From the NCBI GenBank assembly GCA_009772935.1, contig WOUR01000027.1, positions 1-64,000 of the forward strand: a DNA stretch of 64,000 nt. Direction: 5' to 3'. The DNA comes from Rhodospirillaceae bacterium (lineage in GTDB: Bacteria; Pseudomonadota; Alphaproteobacteria; Reyranellales; Reyranellaceae). Under the pieces are notes generated by a model, which saw nothing but the letters and a program-made list of their open reading frames with translations, searched no databases and was not told the DNA's origin. Below are positions 1-9,157 of the stretch, one piece after another (the first letter of the stretch is position 1; each line of letters begins with the position of its first letter). Made by a program: the position numbers and the translations under genes.

Positions 1-74
1 CGCCGCGGTGCGCCGCTGCGCCACGGGCCCGGCCCCGCAGACCGTCGCGCTCGCGCTCCCGCGCCGCTGACCCT

Positions 75-800
75 TCAAGGGAGGTCGACCGAGCCGCGCG
101 GGTCACCCTCAGGCCAGCCCTGCGCGCCGATGAGGGGAACGAATCGGACCGGCTCGAGGCGCTCCGTCCGGTCGTGGCCATCGCCTGCGCGGACCAGCCG
201 TACGAGCATCTGCCCCGTGTCCTTGTCGGCCACGGGCATGACCAGCCGTCCGCCCGGGCGGAGCTGGGCGCGCAGCGAGGGAGGGATACCAGGCCCGTGG
301 GCGGTCGCGACGATCGCATCGTAGGGGGCGGCACGATCCCACCCCAGCGTGCCGTCGCCTTCGACCACGTCCACGCTCCCGTACCCCAATCGCCTGAGCG
401 TCTCGCGGGCTGCTTTCGCCAAGGCCGGGATCCGCTCGATCGTATGCACGGCACGAGCGATGTGGGCGAGGACCGCTGCGCCATAGCCTGACCCCGTCCC
501 GATCTCCAGCACGCGCTCGCCTCCCTGCAGTCCCAGCGCTTCGAGCATCGCGGCGACGATGTAGGGTTGCGAGATGGTCTGACCCTCGCCGATGGCGAGC
601 GGCTGGTCCGCGTAGGCTGCGGGGCGGCACGCCTCCGGGACGAAGGCCTCCCGGGGTACGTGCAACATGGCGTCGAGAACGCGCCGGTCGTGAACGCCGC
701 GCCCGGCGATCTGCTCGCGAACCATGCGCTCGCGTGGCTCGAGATACGGATTGATCCCTTTCATCGCGCCATCCTCCGGCCGCCGCGGCCTGAACGGCAT
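75..800 (-). CDS. pcm: protein-L-isoaspartate O-methyltransferase family protein
   Basis: SAM-MTase motif VLEIGTGSGYGAAVLA, MVREQIAGRGVHDRRVLDAM and GEGQTISQPYIVAAMLE, typical of PCMT; start may be internal (MKGINPYLEP). Confidence 0.9.
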   Translation of the reverse strand: MPFRPRRPEDGAMKGINPYLEPRERMVREQIAGRGVHDRRVLDAMLHVPREAFVPEACRPAAYADQPLAIGEGQTISQPYIVAAMLEALGLQGGERVLEIGTGSGYGAAVLAHIARAVHTIERIPALAKAARETLRRLGYGSVDVVEGDGTLGWDRAAPYDAIVATAHGPGIPPSLRAQLRPGGRLVMPVADKDTGQMLVRLVRAGDGHDRTERLEPVRFVPLIGAQGWPEGDPRGSVDLP

Positions 801-813
801 CAGCGGCGGCTCT

Positions 814-1251
814 TCAACGATAGACGAGGACCGGTATGGTACTGTGGGTCAACACCTTCGCGGTTTCGCTTCCGAGGATCAGGGCAGCGGCGCCACGGCG
901 GCCATGCGACGCCATGGCGATCAGATCGCACCCCTTCGCCGCGGCGGTGTCCGTGATCGCCTTGTACGGCATGGCATGCTCGACATGGATGGCCTCGCAC
1001 TCCACGCCGAGCGTCCCGGCCTGCCGCTTCGCTTCTTCAAGGTAGCGCCTGGCGGCGTCCCCGACATGCTTTTCGTAGGCGGGCCGCGTGTCCGCAAGCT
1101 GCGCGCTATCCAGGGAGAAGATGTGGAAGGGTTCCGTGACGGTGACCACGGTAACCTTCGCCTTGACGTCGCGAGCCAGCTGCAGGGCTTGCTGAATGGC
1201 CGTGGTGGAAAGCGCCGAGCCATCCGTTGGAACGAGGATGTGCTTGAACAT
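814..1251 (-). CDS. universal stress protein (UspA family)
   Basis: MFKHILVPTDGS N-terminus and ASHGRRGAAALILGSETAKVLTHSTIPVLVYR C-terminus; start trimmed to 1251. Confidence 0.92.
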   Translation of the reverse strand: MFKHILVPTDGSALSTTAIQQALQLARDVKAKVTVVTVTEPFHIFSLDSAQLADTRPAYEKHVGDAARRYLEEAKRQAGTLGVECEAIHVEHAMPYKAITDTAAAKGCDLIAMASHGRRGAAALILGSETAKVLTHSTIPVLVYR

Positions 1252-1308
1252 GTCCTGGTCCTTCCGATTGCAACCTTGGAACGATATCCCAACCGCGACA
1301 CACGCTTC

Positions 1309-1322
1309 TTGACATGGATCAA
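1309..1322. promoter_or_regulatory. FNR/FixK-type box TTGACATGGATCAA between usp and groEL
   Basis: TTGAC-N4-ATCAA dyad in the divergent usp/groEL intergenic region. Confidence 0.6.
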
Positions 1323-1350
1323 CACGGCTGACGGAGCGAATGTGCGCCGG

Positions 1351-1364
1351 TTGATATGGATCAG
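1351..1364. promoter_or_regulatory. second FNR/FixK-type box TTGATATGGATCAG
   Basis: TTGAT-N4-ATCAg, same core as the 1309 site, about 60 bp upstream of groEL. Confidence 0.55.
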
Positions 1365-1420
1365 GTCGGGTCGGGACGAGCGAGTCTAGTCTGCGTTTCC
1401 AGGCAACTTCGAATCGGAGG

Positions 1421-3052
1421 ATGGCCATGGCCTTCAAGCATGTGATGTTCCGTGCCGCGGCGCGGGAGAAAGTCCTACGCGGTGCCACTCAGCTGGCCGA
1501 TGCCGTACGCATCACCCTCGGGCCCAAGTCGAAATCGGTGCTCATCCAGAAGAGCTGGGGAGCGCCGCTGGTCTGCAATGACGGCGTGACCATCGCCAAG
1601 GAAATCCAGCTCAAGGATCCGGAGGAAAATCTCGGCGCGCAGATGCTGCGGCAGGCTGCGGAGCGGACCGCCGAAGTGGTCGGCGACGGCACGTCGGGCT
1701 CCACCATCCTGGCGCACGCCCTGCTGGCCGATGGGGTGCGCAATGTGACCGCAGGCGCCAGCGCCATCGACATCAAGCGCGGCCTCGATCGCGCTGCCCG
1801 GGCGGCCGTCGGCGCGCTGAAGTCGATGTCGCGGCCCGTGACGACGCGCAAGGAGAAGGCGCAGGTCGCGACCATCTCCGCGCACAACGATCTGGCGATC
1901 GGGGAGATGGTCGCGGACGCCATGGAGAAGGTCGGCAACGATGGTGTCATCACCGTCGAGGAATCGAAGACGACGGAGACGGTGCTCGAGGTCGTCGAGG
2001 GCATGCAGTTCGATCGAGGTTTCCTGTCGCCGTACTTCATCAACAATCCCGAAAGGATGGAGGCGGCGTTCGAGGATGTCCGCATCCTCTTGTGCGACCA
2101 CAAGATCGCCGCGCTGAAGGACATGCTTCCGCTGCTCGACCAGATGGTGAAGACCGGGCGTCCTCTCCTGGTGATTGCCGAGGACATCGAAGGCGACGCG
2201 CTCGCCACGCTGATCGTCAACGGGCTGCGCGGGGCGCTACGTTGCTGCGCAGTCAAGGCGCCGGGATTCGGCGAACGGCGCAAGGCGATCCTGCAGGACA
2301 TTGCCGTCCTGACCGGTGGCAAGGTCATCTCGGAGGAACTCGGCCTCAAGCTGGAGGGCGCATCGATCGACGATCTCGGCACGGCCAAGCGCGTCGTCAT
2401 CGACAAGGATCGCACGACGATCGTTGGCGGCGGTGGCGCCAAGGCAGCCATCGAGGCGAGGGTAGCGGCGATCCGGCGCGAGATCGAAGCGTCGACCAGC
2501 GACTATGACAAGGAGAAGCTGAGGGAGCGGCTGGCGAAGCTGTCGGGCGGCGTTGCCGTGATAAAGGTCGGCGCGCCCGCCGAGTCCGAGATGAAGGCCA
2601 AGAAGGAGGCCCTCGACGACGCCATCAGCGCTACCAAGGCGGCGGTCGCGGAAGGTATCGTTCCCGGCGGTGGCCTCGCCCTTCTGCGCTGCACCGAAGC
2701 CGTTGCGGCCGAGGAAGCCGGGGCCGAAGGCGACGAGCGGACGGGCATCCAGATCCTGAAGCGCGCCCTGGAGGCACCCGCCCGCCAGATCGCGGAGAAT
2801 TCGGCCGCGGACGGCGGCGTCGTGGTGGCGCGGATGCTGGAATCGAAGGGCAATCAGGGCTTCGATGCGGCCCGCAAACAGTATGTGGATCTGGTCGAGG
2901 CGGGCATCATCGATCCCACCAAGGTCGTGCGCATCGCGCTGGAGAATGCCGTCTCGGTCGCGAGCATCCTGCTGCTCAGCGAGGCGACCATGACGGAGAT
3001 CGCCGAGCCGAAGAAGGAGCATGAACGTGAGGCCGAGGCGGCGTTGCTGTGA
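1421..3052 (+). CDS. groEL: chaperonin GroEL (divergent paralogue)
   Basis: GDGTSG motif, [43 protein letters not shown]-tail lacks the GGM repeat; no groES adjacent. Confidence 0.93.
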   Translation: MAMAFKHVMFRAAAREKVLRGATQLADAVRITLGPKSKSVLIQKSWGAPLVCNDGVTIAKEIQLKDPEENLGAQMLRQAAERTAEVVGDGTSGSTILAHALLADGVRNVTAGASAIDIKRGLDRAARAAVGALKSMSRPVTTRKEKAQVATISAHNDLAIGEMVADAMEKVGNDGVITVEESKTTETVLEVVEGMQFDRGFLSPYFINNPERMEAAFEDVRILLCDHKIAALKDMLPLLDQMVKTGRPLLVIAEDIEGDALATLIVNGLRGALRCCAVKAPGFGERRKAILQDIAVLTGGKVISEELGLKLEGASIDDLGTAKRVVIDKDRTTIVGGGGAKAAIEARVAAIRREIEASTSDYDKEKLRERLAKLSGGVAVIKVGAPAESEMKAKKEALDDAISATKAAVAEGIVPGGGLALLRCTEAVAAEEAGAEGDERTGIQILKRALEAPARQIAENSAADGGVVVARMLESKGNQGFDAARKQYVDLVEAGIIDPTKVVRIALENAVSVASILLLSEATMTEIAEPKKEHEREAEAALL

Positions 3053-3057
3053 GTGTC

Positions 3058-4167
3058 ATGGCAGAGACGCGGCCGACGGGCGACACCGTCGTGAGCGGTG
3101 GCGGGCTCAGCGTCCGCTTTCGACCGGCCGCTCCCCTCACTCTGCACGGCCGGACCTGCTGGCGTACCGATGGCAACAGTCCGGTCAGGATCGGCCGCGA
3201 TGCCGCCGTCGCCTTCTTCTCCCGCTACGATCCCATCGGACACACGCTGAGGCGGGTCGGGCGGCCCGATCTCCGGTTCGACGTGCCGCCGGTGCCGGTG
3301 ACGTTCCTCGAAGAGTCCGAGCCGGGGATCGGCAAATGGATCGAAGCGATCTGGCAGGAGCCCGGCGGGCCGTTGCATGGCTGGTTCCATGCGGAGACGC
3401 CTGTCGGCGGATGCGAGAAGCTCTTCGTGCCCCACATGGGGCGGGTGGTATCCGGGGACGATGGGTTGACGTGGCGCCACCGGGGGGACCTGCTGCGCCT
3501 GCCGCGTGAACGCGTCGACCGCACGTGGCGTAACGGGTTCTTCGCCGGAGGCTATGGCGATCTCAGTGCCCTTGCGGATCGTGAGGGCCGGTGGCTCTAC
3601 GTCTTCTTCTCCAGCTACCATCCCGACGAGCCGGCACAGGGGGTGGCCGTGCTGCGCCTGCCGATCACCGACCTGGCCGCGCCGCCGATGCTCTGGACCG
3701 GGCAGGGATGGTCGACGGACGGCAGCCGGTTGCCTCGTCCACTTTGGCCGATGCGGCGCGGCTGGCGGCATGCCGATCCCGATGGCGTCTGGGGGCCCGC
3801 CGTGCACTACAACCACGCCCTAGGGACCTTCGTCATGCTGCTGAACCGCACTGCCGGCGGCACCGGCGATCTGGTGCAGGAAGGCATCTACGCGAGCTTC
3901 AATCGCGACCTGGCGGATCCCGAAGCGTGGAGCGTGCCGTTCCGGATCGTCCGCGGTGGCGCCTGGTATCCGCAGGCCGTCGGACTGGAGGAAGGGCATG
4001 GCGATACCGAAGTGGGAAAAGTTGGCCGCTTCTTCATGGCGGGCTTTTCCGCCTGGACGATCGAGTTCTCGCGCGCCGCGGACGGGGCCGGAGCCGGCCA
4101 GCCGCTGACCTGTACGGCACAGCAGTTCGCCACGCTGTTCGGTGCCGACCGTCGGTGTCCATGGTGA
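3058..4167 (+). CDS. hypothetical protein, possible five-bladed beta-propeller / glycosidase-like fold (DUF4185-like)
   Basis: ORF immediately after groEL (a GTG start at 3049 would overlap its stop); motifs such as FFAGGYGDLSALADREGRWLYVFFSSY, GVWGPAVHYN, FVMLLNR. Confidence 0.6.
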   Translation: MAETRPTGDTVVSGGGLSVRFRPAAPLTLHGRTCWRTDGNSPVRIGRDAAVAFFSRYDPIGHTLRRVGRPDLRFDVPPVPVTFLEESEPGIGKWIEAIWQEPGGPLHGWFHAETPVGGCEKLFVPHMGRVVSGDDGLTWRHRGDLLRLPRERVDRTWRNGFFAGGYGDLSALADREGRWLYVFFSSYHPDEPAQGVAVLRLPITDLAAPPMLWTGQGWSTDGSRLPRPLWPMRRGWRHADPDGVWGPAVHYNHALGTFVMLLNRTAGGTGDLVQEGIYASFNRDLADPEAWSVPFRIVRGGAWYPQAVGLEEGHGDTEVGKVGRFFMAGFSAWTIEFSRAADGAGAGQPLTCTAQQFATLFGADRRCPW

Positions 4168-4184
4168 GCCGCTCGCGTGGATGG

Positions 4185-4198
4185 TTGACGCAGATCAA
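4185..4198. promoter_or_regulatory. FNR/FixK-type box TTGACGCAGATCAA
   Basis: TTGAC-N4-ATCAA dyad about 76 bp upstream of the ATG at 4274. Confidence 0.55.
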
Positions 4199-4273
4199 GT
4201 ACACCGGCCCGCGCTCGCATAGTCTATTACTGGGAGTTACTCTTTGCCGCTTCTCACTGATAGGCGAATGATC

Positions 4274-4786
4274 ATGGCCACGCGAAGCACCAAGACATGG
4301 GTCGTCGTCGCCGACGGCGCCCGCGCCCGTATCTTCAGTCCGGACAGGAAACTGGGAAAGCTCGTTCCGGCCGGCCCTTCCGATCTCGTGGCGCCGGCGA
4401 GCCGGCAGCGGACGCGCGACCTCAAGAGCGACCGGCCCGGCCGCAGTTTCAGCGCCGCGCGCAGCGGTGCGCGGCACGCGTTCGAGCCGCCGCACGATTA
4501 TCACAAGCTCGAGAAACACCGGTTCATGGCGACGCTTGCGGGGGTGCTGGAGGATGCCCGCGGCCGCGGCGTCTTCGATGATCTCATCCTGGTGGCGCCC
4601 CGCCGCAGCCTCGGTGAGCTGCGCGGCCTCCTGGCGAAGCAGGTTGCGGCTTGTGTGAGCCACGAGGTCGCCAAGGACTTCACCGGCGAGCCGCCCAGCA
4701 GCCTGCGCCGCCGGCTGCAGCCTCTGCTCACCGGCAAGCTCGGTTCCCCACCCAGGATGACCGCCGCCGACCTGAAGCGACGGTGA
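4274..4786 (+). CDS. host attachment protein family (baeRF-like)
   Basis: KTWVVVADGARARIFS N-terminus, KLEKHRFMATLAGVLEDARGRGVFDDLILVAPRRSLGELR. Confidence 0.85.
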   Translation: MATRSTKTWVVVADGARARIFSPDRKLGKLVPAGPSDLVAPASRQRTRDLKSDRPGRSFSAARSGARHAFEPPHDYHKLEKHRFMATLAGVLEDARGRGVFDDLILVAPRRSLGELRGLLAKQVAACVSHEVAKDFTGEPPSSLRRRLQPLLTGKLGSPPRMTAADLKRR

Positions 4787-4826
4787 CGCCCGTCGGCAAG
4801 TGCAGGTGGCGTCGGATCCTTCCGAC

Positions 4827-7800
4827 TCACCAGGTCATGCGCATGCCGGCCGTGAGGCCCTGGCTGCCGTCCGTTCCGGCCAGAGTGCCTTCGTAGCGCA
4901 GGTAGAGCGAGGTCGCCTCGGCGATGGCGGTGCTGGCGGAGAGGCCCAGAAGCACGCCGTCGCGAACCGGCGAGATACCGAAAGTCGTGAAGGGCGAAGC
5001 CGGCGCGCCGGCCAGCGCGGCGGTCACCGGCCGGGCGACATCGGCATACTCGTGGCTCCACCCCAGCCGGAACCGCATCGCCAGCCTGTCCCGCCAGCCC
5101 ATGTCCATCGACGCCCCCAACTGCGCGCCGATCACCGAGCGCAACGAGTTGGTCGTCTGCTGTGCGACCGAGAGGTTCAGCGACTGCGCCCCGGTCTCGC
5201 TGAAGCCGTTCTGGGTGCCGGTGTAGGCCTGCAGCCGCGCGAACGGCTTGATGAAGGCTTCGGCCTGGGCGGCGATGTCGAAGCTGTAGCCGGTCTCGAA
5301 CTGGCCGAACAGCTGGTTGGCGCCCGTCTGGCCGAAAGCGGTGCGCGCCGGCAAGCCTGGGATGAGGATCTGCCGCGTCATCCTGTTGTTGCTGTAGGCG
5401 TAGCCGATCAGGCCGTCGGCGTAGAACGGCCCGTTGGCATAGTTGCCGTAGAGCCCGGTCATCACGGTATCGCTGTTGCCCTGGCCGCTGAAACCCGAGA
5501 CCCATTGCGTACCGCCGCTGTAGCCCACGGTGATGCCGGCGCGGAAAGTCCCGGTGAAGGACCGGTCGAGGCCGGCGGCGAATCCGCCGGCATTGTAGGT
5601 GACGGCGCCCTGCGGGGTGCCGGCGCCGATCGTGCCGAGGCCGCCGATCGCGCCGCCCCAGGCGCCCCAGTGCGGCGGGTTCGACGCATCGCAGGCGACG
5701 TCGCAAGCCTCGGCAAGCGCCACGCGGGTGCTGCCCGACGGACCGCCGCCGCTGGCCTGGCTGGCAAAATTGTTCATGAAGAACTGCGCGCCCTGCACCA
5801 GTGCCGAAGAGAATCCCGCATAGTTGGTGCCCGAGAGCACTGTCAGGATCGGCTGGACCTGCGCTGCCGGCAGGGTGGCCAGTGTGCCCAGCACGGTGGC
5901 GTAGTCACCGGTCGCGGTGGCCGCCGTGCTGTCCAGCACGTTTGCAACGGCCTGCTGCTGCGGATTGAGCGCCGCGGTCGCGAAGCCCCCGATCTGCAGG
6001 GTGAGATAGACGTTGTTGGCGTCGTAGCTCAGACTCGGCAGCAGGAACGGCGAGCTGCTCGCGACGCCGGAGAAGCTGCCGCTCAGCCCGCCGGTGGCCT
6101 GCAGGATCGTATAGGTCGTACGCGGCGCATAGCCGCCGCCCGCCTGCACCTGCGCGAGGACCGCGCCGGCGAGCGAGGCGGTGCCCGTCGCACCGATGAC
6201 GTTCAGTCGGCTCGCCTGGCCGGAGGGAAACACGGCAACCTGGAACAGGCCTGCCGATGTCTGCGCGTACGAACCGTTTACCGTCATCGCGCCGTACGGC
6301 GTGCCCGGCGCCACGATGCCGGCATTGGCGAGCGAGCCCGTGAGTACGCCCGTGCCCGACAGAACGCCCAGGTTCGCGAACGTGCCGGCAAGGATTGCGT
6401 TGTTCAGGAACGAGCCGGTATTGAGCACGTCGCTGGCCAGGGTCCCCGTGTTGGTGGTGACTCCCTGGTTCCAGAAGCCTGGGCCGCCAGAGGACGAGAA
6501 GATGCCGGCATTGTTGAAGGTTGCGCCCTTCATCACCGTCATGCCACCGATGAGGGTGCCGGTGAGATTGAGCGTGCCGCCGCTCACCACCGTACCGCCG
6601 GTGTAAGCGTTCGTGCCGGCAAAGGTCTGCGTGCCGCCGGCAATGGTCACGCTGCCGCCGCCAATGTCGTATTCGCCGCCATCGGCGATGATGCCGGAGA
6701 ACGTACCGCGGCCGTCGGTGATCGTGAGATTCTGGCCGCCGAGGTTCACCTGGCCCGTGCCTCTCAGGGATTTGATGCTGACCGGAGCCCAGGCGCGCGA
6801 AATGTCGAACACGCCTTCGTTCACCACGCCGCTCGAGGTGGCGATGCTGCCCGGGCCGGAAATCAGCAGTGTTCCCGGAATGCCGCCGGCACTGTTGATC
6901 GTCGTCTCGCCGATATAGGTATTGGTGGCGCTGAGCTGTACGGCACCTCCGCTCCCGATGGTGAGGCCCCCCTGACCGGAAATGACGCCGGCCAGTCCCA
7001 AGGGGACGTTGCTGCTGTTGACGACGAGGGGGCCGTCGGCCGTCGTCTGGAGATTGGTGGCCGTGACGAAGAAGGGCGTGTAGCCGGTCGCTTGGTCGCT
7101 CAGGTCGAACATCACCGAGTTCTGCATGAAAAAGGGGATGCCCAGGGTGTTGGTCGACCCCTTTCCATCGACATAGTAGTTTGGCTTTCCGGTCAGGGTG
7201 GCCGTCGCCGTCGGCAGACCGAGGATTGGCTTTTCGTCCGGAGTGAGGCCGGTCATCGAGATCGTGCCGGTAAGCACTTCCGAATAGTCGCTGCTCAAGG
7301 AATAGTACTTCGTCCCGGTATCCAGCAGCGTGAATGCCTTTGCCGTCGTGGTCGAACTGCCCGACACGGTGACCTTGAAATACATGGCATCCGTTGGCGC
7401 CGAGTTGTTTGCGGTCGAACCGTTGCCGTACGGATTGGGGAAGGGAGGTGCCTGATCGGGTGACGCAGGAGCCACCCACTGGATCAAGCCGGGGGCCGAA
7501 GTCGGAGTCGGCATCGCTACCGGCGCAAACTGACCGATGATTTCCGGCGTGAGGCCCACCGTCACGCATGGATTGCACGTCGTCAGGCTCTGGGCACTGC
7601 CGCCGATCGACACCGTGGCGTTCGGGGTCGCAGACGGGCTTGCCGGATTGCCCTGGCCGTTGGCCGCCACGACGAAACCCTGGCGTGCCGCGCCTGGCAT
7701 GATCGCTTGCCCGAGCACGCCTCCGGCGATGTAGCAATCCGCTCCGCTGCACTCATGCTTGTTGAGCTTGTCGACGGAGATTCTGGAGCCGAACACGCCG

Positions 7801-8375
7801 TAGAACAGCCCTTCCTGTACAGGCAGGTCCTTCGTTGCGGGGTCAAGGAAGTACTGGGGAAAGAAGTCCAACGTCGGCGGGTCGGTCTTCGGATCCGAAT
7901 ATACGTAGGCGGCATTGACCTGAAATCCCAGCCCTGTCCCGCTGGGGGTGGTGAGCGTCGCTGCCGGTGCCGTTTCCGCCGTCGTCACCCCCGGCGCATA
8001 GAAGCTGAGCGACGGTATCAGCTGGATGTTGCCTATATAGCCACGGCAGTCGCTGCTGGTGCTTCCCGAGTAGCAGAGTTTGATGTTGTTGCCGTTGGCG
8101 AGGGGAGAAGCCGGGACATACGATGTATATTGGGAGAAGTTGCCCCACGTTTGCGGATCAAAAGCCGCATTGAACAGCGAGGACCCGGTATCGAACAGAT
8201 AAGGTCTCGGCGCGCCACCGTTGATGCCGATGTTGATCGAGAGACGCGCGGCGTTGGACTGGGCGTCGAAGACGTAGCTGAGGGGTATATTGGCGGAAGT
8301 CTGGCCGAGGGCCGAGGAGAATTCACAGCAGACCAGCATTGCCAGCCCACAGACCAACGCGATGTGCTTCCGCAT
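4827..8375 (-). CDS. autotransporter with pepsin-like aspartic-protease passenger, PATR-type repeats and C-terminal beta-barrel
   Basis: signal peptide; YLFDTGSSLF and FTLLDTGTKYYSL; GIPFFMQNSVMFDLSDQATGYTPFF; repeats GGLTIGSGGAVQLSATNTYIG / FAGTNAYTGGTVVSGGTLNLTG; C-terminal barrel ending GLTAGMRMTW. Confidence 0.85.
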   Translation of the reverse strand: MRKHIALVCGLAMLVCCEFSSALGQTSANIPLSYVFDAQSNAARLSINIGINGGAPRPYLFDTGSSLFNAAFDPQTWGNFSQYTSYVPASPLANGNNIKLCYSGSTSSDCRGYIGNIQLIPSLSFYAPGVTTAETAPAATLTTPSGTGLGFQVNAAYVYSDPKTDPPTLDFFPQYFLDPATKDLPVQEGLFYGVFGSRISVDKLNKHECSGADCYIAGGVLGQAIMPGAARQGFVVAANGQGNPASPSATPNATVSIGGSAQSLTTCNPCVTVGLTPEIIGQFAPVAMPTPTSAPGLIQWVAPASPDQAPPFPNPYGNGSTANNSAPTDAMYFKVTVSGSSTTTAKAFTLLDTGTKYYSLSSDYSEVLTGTISMTGLTPDEKPILGLPTATATLTGKPNYYVDGKGSTNTLGIPFFMQNSVMFDLSDQATGYTPFFVTATNLQTTADGPLVVNSSNVPLGLAGVISGQGGLTIGSGGAVQLSATNTYIGETTINSAGGIPGTLLISGPGSIATSSGVVNEGVFDISRAWAPVSIKSLRGTGQVNLGGQNLTITDGRGTFSGIIADGGEYDIGGGSVTIAGGTQTFAGTNAYTGGTVVSGGTLNLTGTLIGGMTVMKGATFNNAGIFSSSGGPGFWNQGVTTNTGTLASDVLNTGSFLNNAILAGTFANLGVLSGTGVLTGSLANAGIVAPGTPYGAMTVNGSYAQTSAGLFQVAVFPSGQASRLNVIGATGTASLAGAVLAQVQAGGGYAPRTTYTILQATGGLSGSFSGVASSSPFLLPSLSYDANNVYLTLQIGGFATAALNPQQQAVANVLDSTAATATGDYATVLGTLATLPAAQVQPILTVLSGTNYAGFSSALVQGAQFFMNNFASQASGGGPSGSTRVALAEACDVACDASNPPHWGAWGGAIGGLGTIGAGTPQGAVTYNAGGFAAGLDRSFTGTFRAGITVGYSGGTQWVSGFSGQGNSDTVMTGLYGNYANGPFYADGLIGYAYSNNRMTRQILIPGLPARTAFGQTGANQLFGQFETGYSFDIAAQAEAFIKPFARLQAYTGTQNGFSETGAQSLNLSVAQQTTNSLRSVIGAQLGASMDMGWRDRLAMRFRLGWSHEYADVARPVTAALAGAPASPFTTFGISPVRDGVLLGLSASTAIAEATSLYLRYEGTLAGTDGSQGLTAGMRMTW

Positions 8376-8440
8376 ACTTCCCCCGGACTCGATCCCCCAG
8401 GTGATCCTATCCCGATTTCTGCTTTTTTTTGTCCCGATCG

Positions 8441-9157
8441 ATGAAAGTTTTTGTCAATGCGCGACCAGTTGGCCTGCGTGTCGCGCCGGGAACCAGGGTC
8501 TCGGCCCTCTACAAGGTGTCTCCCCATGCGATCACTCTGCTCGTGCTGGCGCATGGTGCAGGGGCTGGCATGAAACATCCGTTCATGGCCGCCGTGGCGG
8601 ACCGACTGGCGGAGGCCGGTGTGAGCACCCTCAGGTTTCAGTTTCCCTACATGGAGGCGGGCTCGAAGCGGCCCGACCGGCCGGCCATGGCCCATGCCAC
8701 GATCCGGGCGGCGGTCCGGAAAGCCGCGACGCTGGCGCCGGGGCTGCCGCTGTTCGCGGGCGGTAAGTCGTTCGGTGGCCGGATGACATCCCAGGCCCAG
8801 GCGCTCGAACCGCTGCCGAACGTCCGGGGCCTGGTGTTCCTGGGGTTCCCGCTGCACCCGCCGGAAAAGCCCTCAGTGGACCGCGCGGCGCATCTCTCGA
8901 ACACTCTTGTTCCCCTGCTGTTCATCCAGGGCACACGGGATCGGCTCGCCCGGCCTGCGCTCCTGCAAAAGGTCATGAAAAGCCTGGGGAAACGGGCCAC
9001 CTTCCGGCCGGTCAAACACGCCGACCATTCGTTCGGCGTCCTCGTTCGGTCGGGCCGAAGCCCTGAGGAGGTTCTCTGCGAGATTGCCGAGGTCGCGGGA
9101 GGCTGGATGAGGCTCGGGGAATCGGTGAAGCCGCCTGCTAGAGGAACTTCTCCTTGA
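8441..9157 (+). CDS. alpha/beta hydrolase, KANL3/Tex30 family
   Basis: AHGAGAGMKHPFM, GGKSFGGRMTSQ, GLVFLGFPLHPPEKP, FIQGTRDRLA. Confidence 0.88.
   Translation: MKVFVNARPVGLRVAPGTRVSALYKVSPHAITLLVLAHGAGAGMKHPFMAAVADRLAEAGVSTLRFQFPYMEAGSKRPDRPAMAHATIRAAVRKAATLAPGLPLFAGGKSFGGRMTSQAQALEPLPNVRGLVFLGFPLHPPEKPSVDRAAHLSNTLVPLLFIQGTRDRLARPALLQKVMKSLGKRATFRPVKHADHSFGVLVRSGRSPEEVLCEIAEVAGGWMRLGESVKPPARGTSP

Noticed and set aside
820-835. CTATCG match on the minus strand resembling the shared motif
   Set aside because: Lies in the 3' end of the Usp CDS and lacks the ATTTC half at the required spacing.
1279-1301. Possible EcfG -35 (GGAAC) in the usp/groEL intergenic region
   Set aside because: No GTT at N16-17 spacing.
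4800-7463. 887-aa plus-strand ORF opposite the autotransporter
   Set aside because: Antisense shadow ORF in GC-rich DNA, low-complexity R/G/A-rich composition, no recognisable domain; the minus-strand autotransporter is clearly coding.
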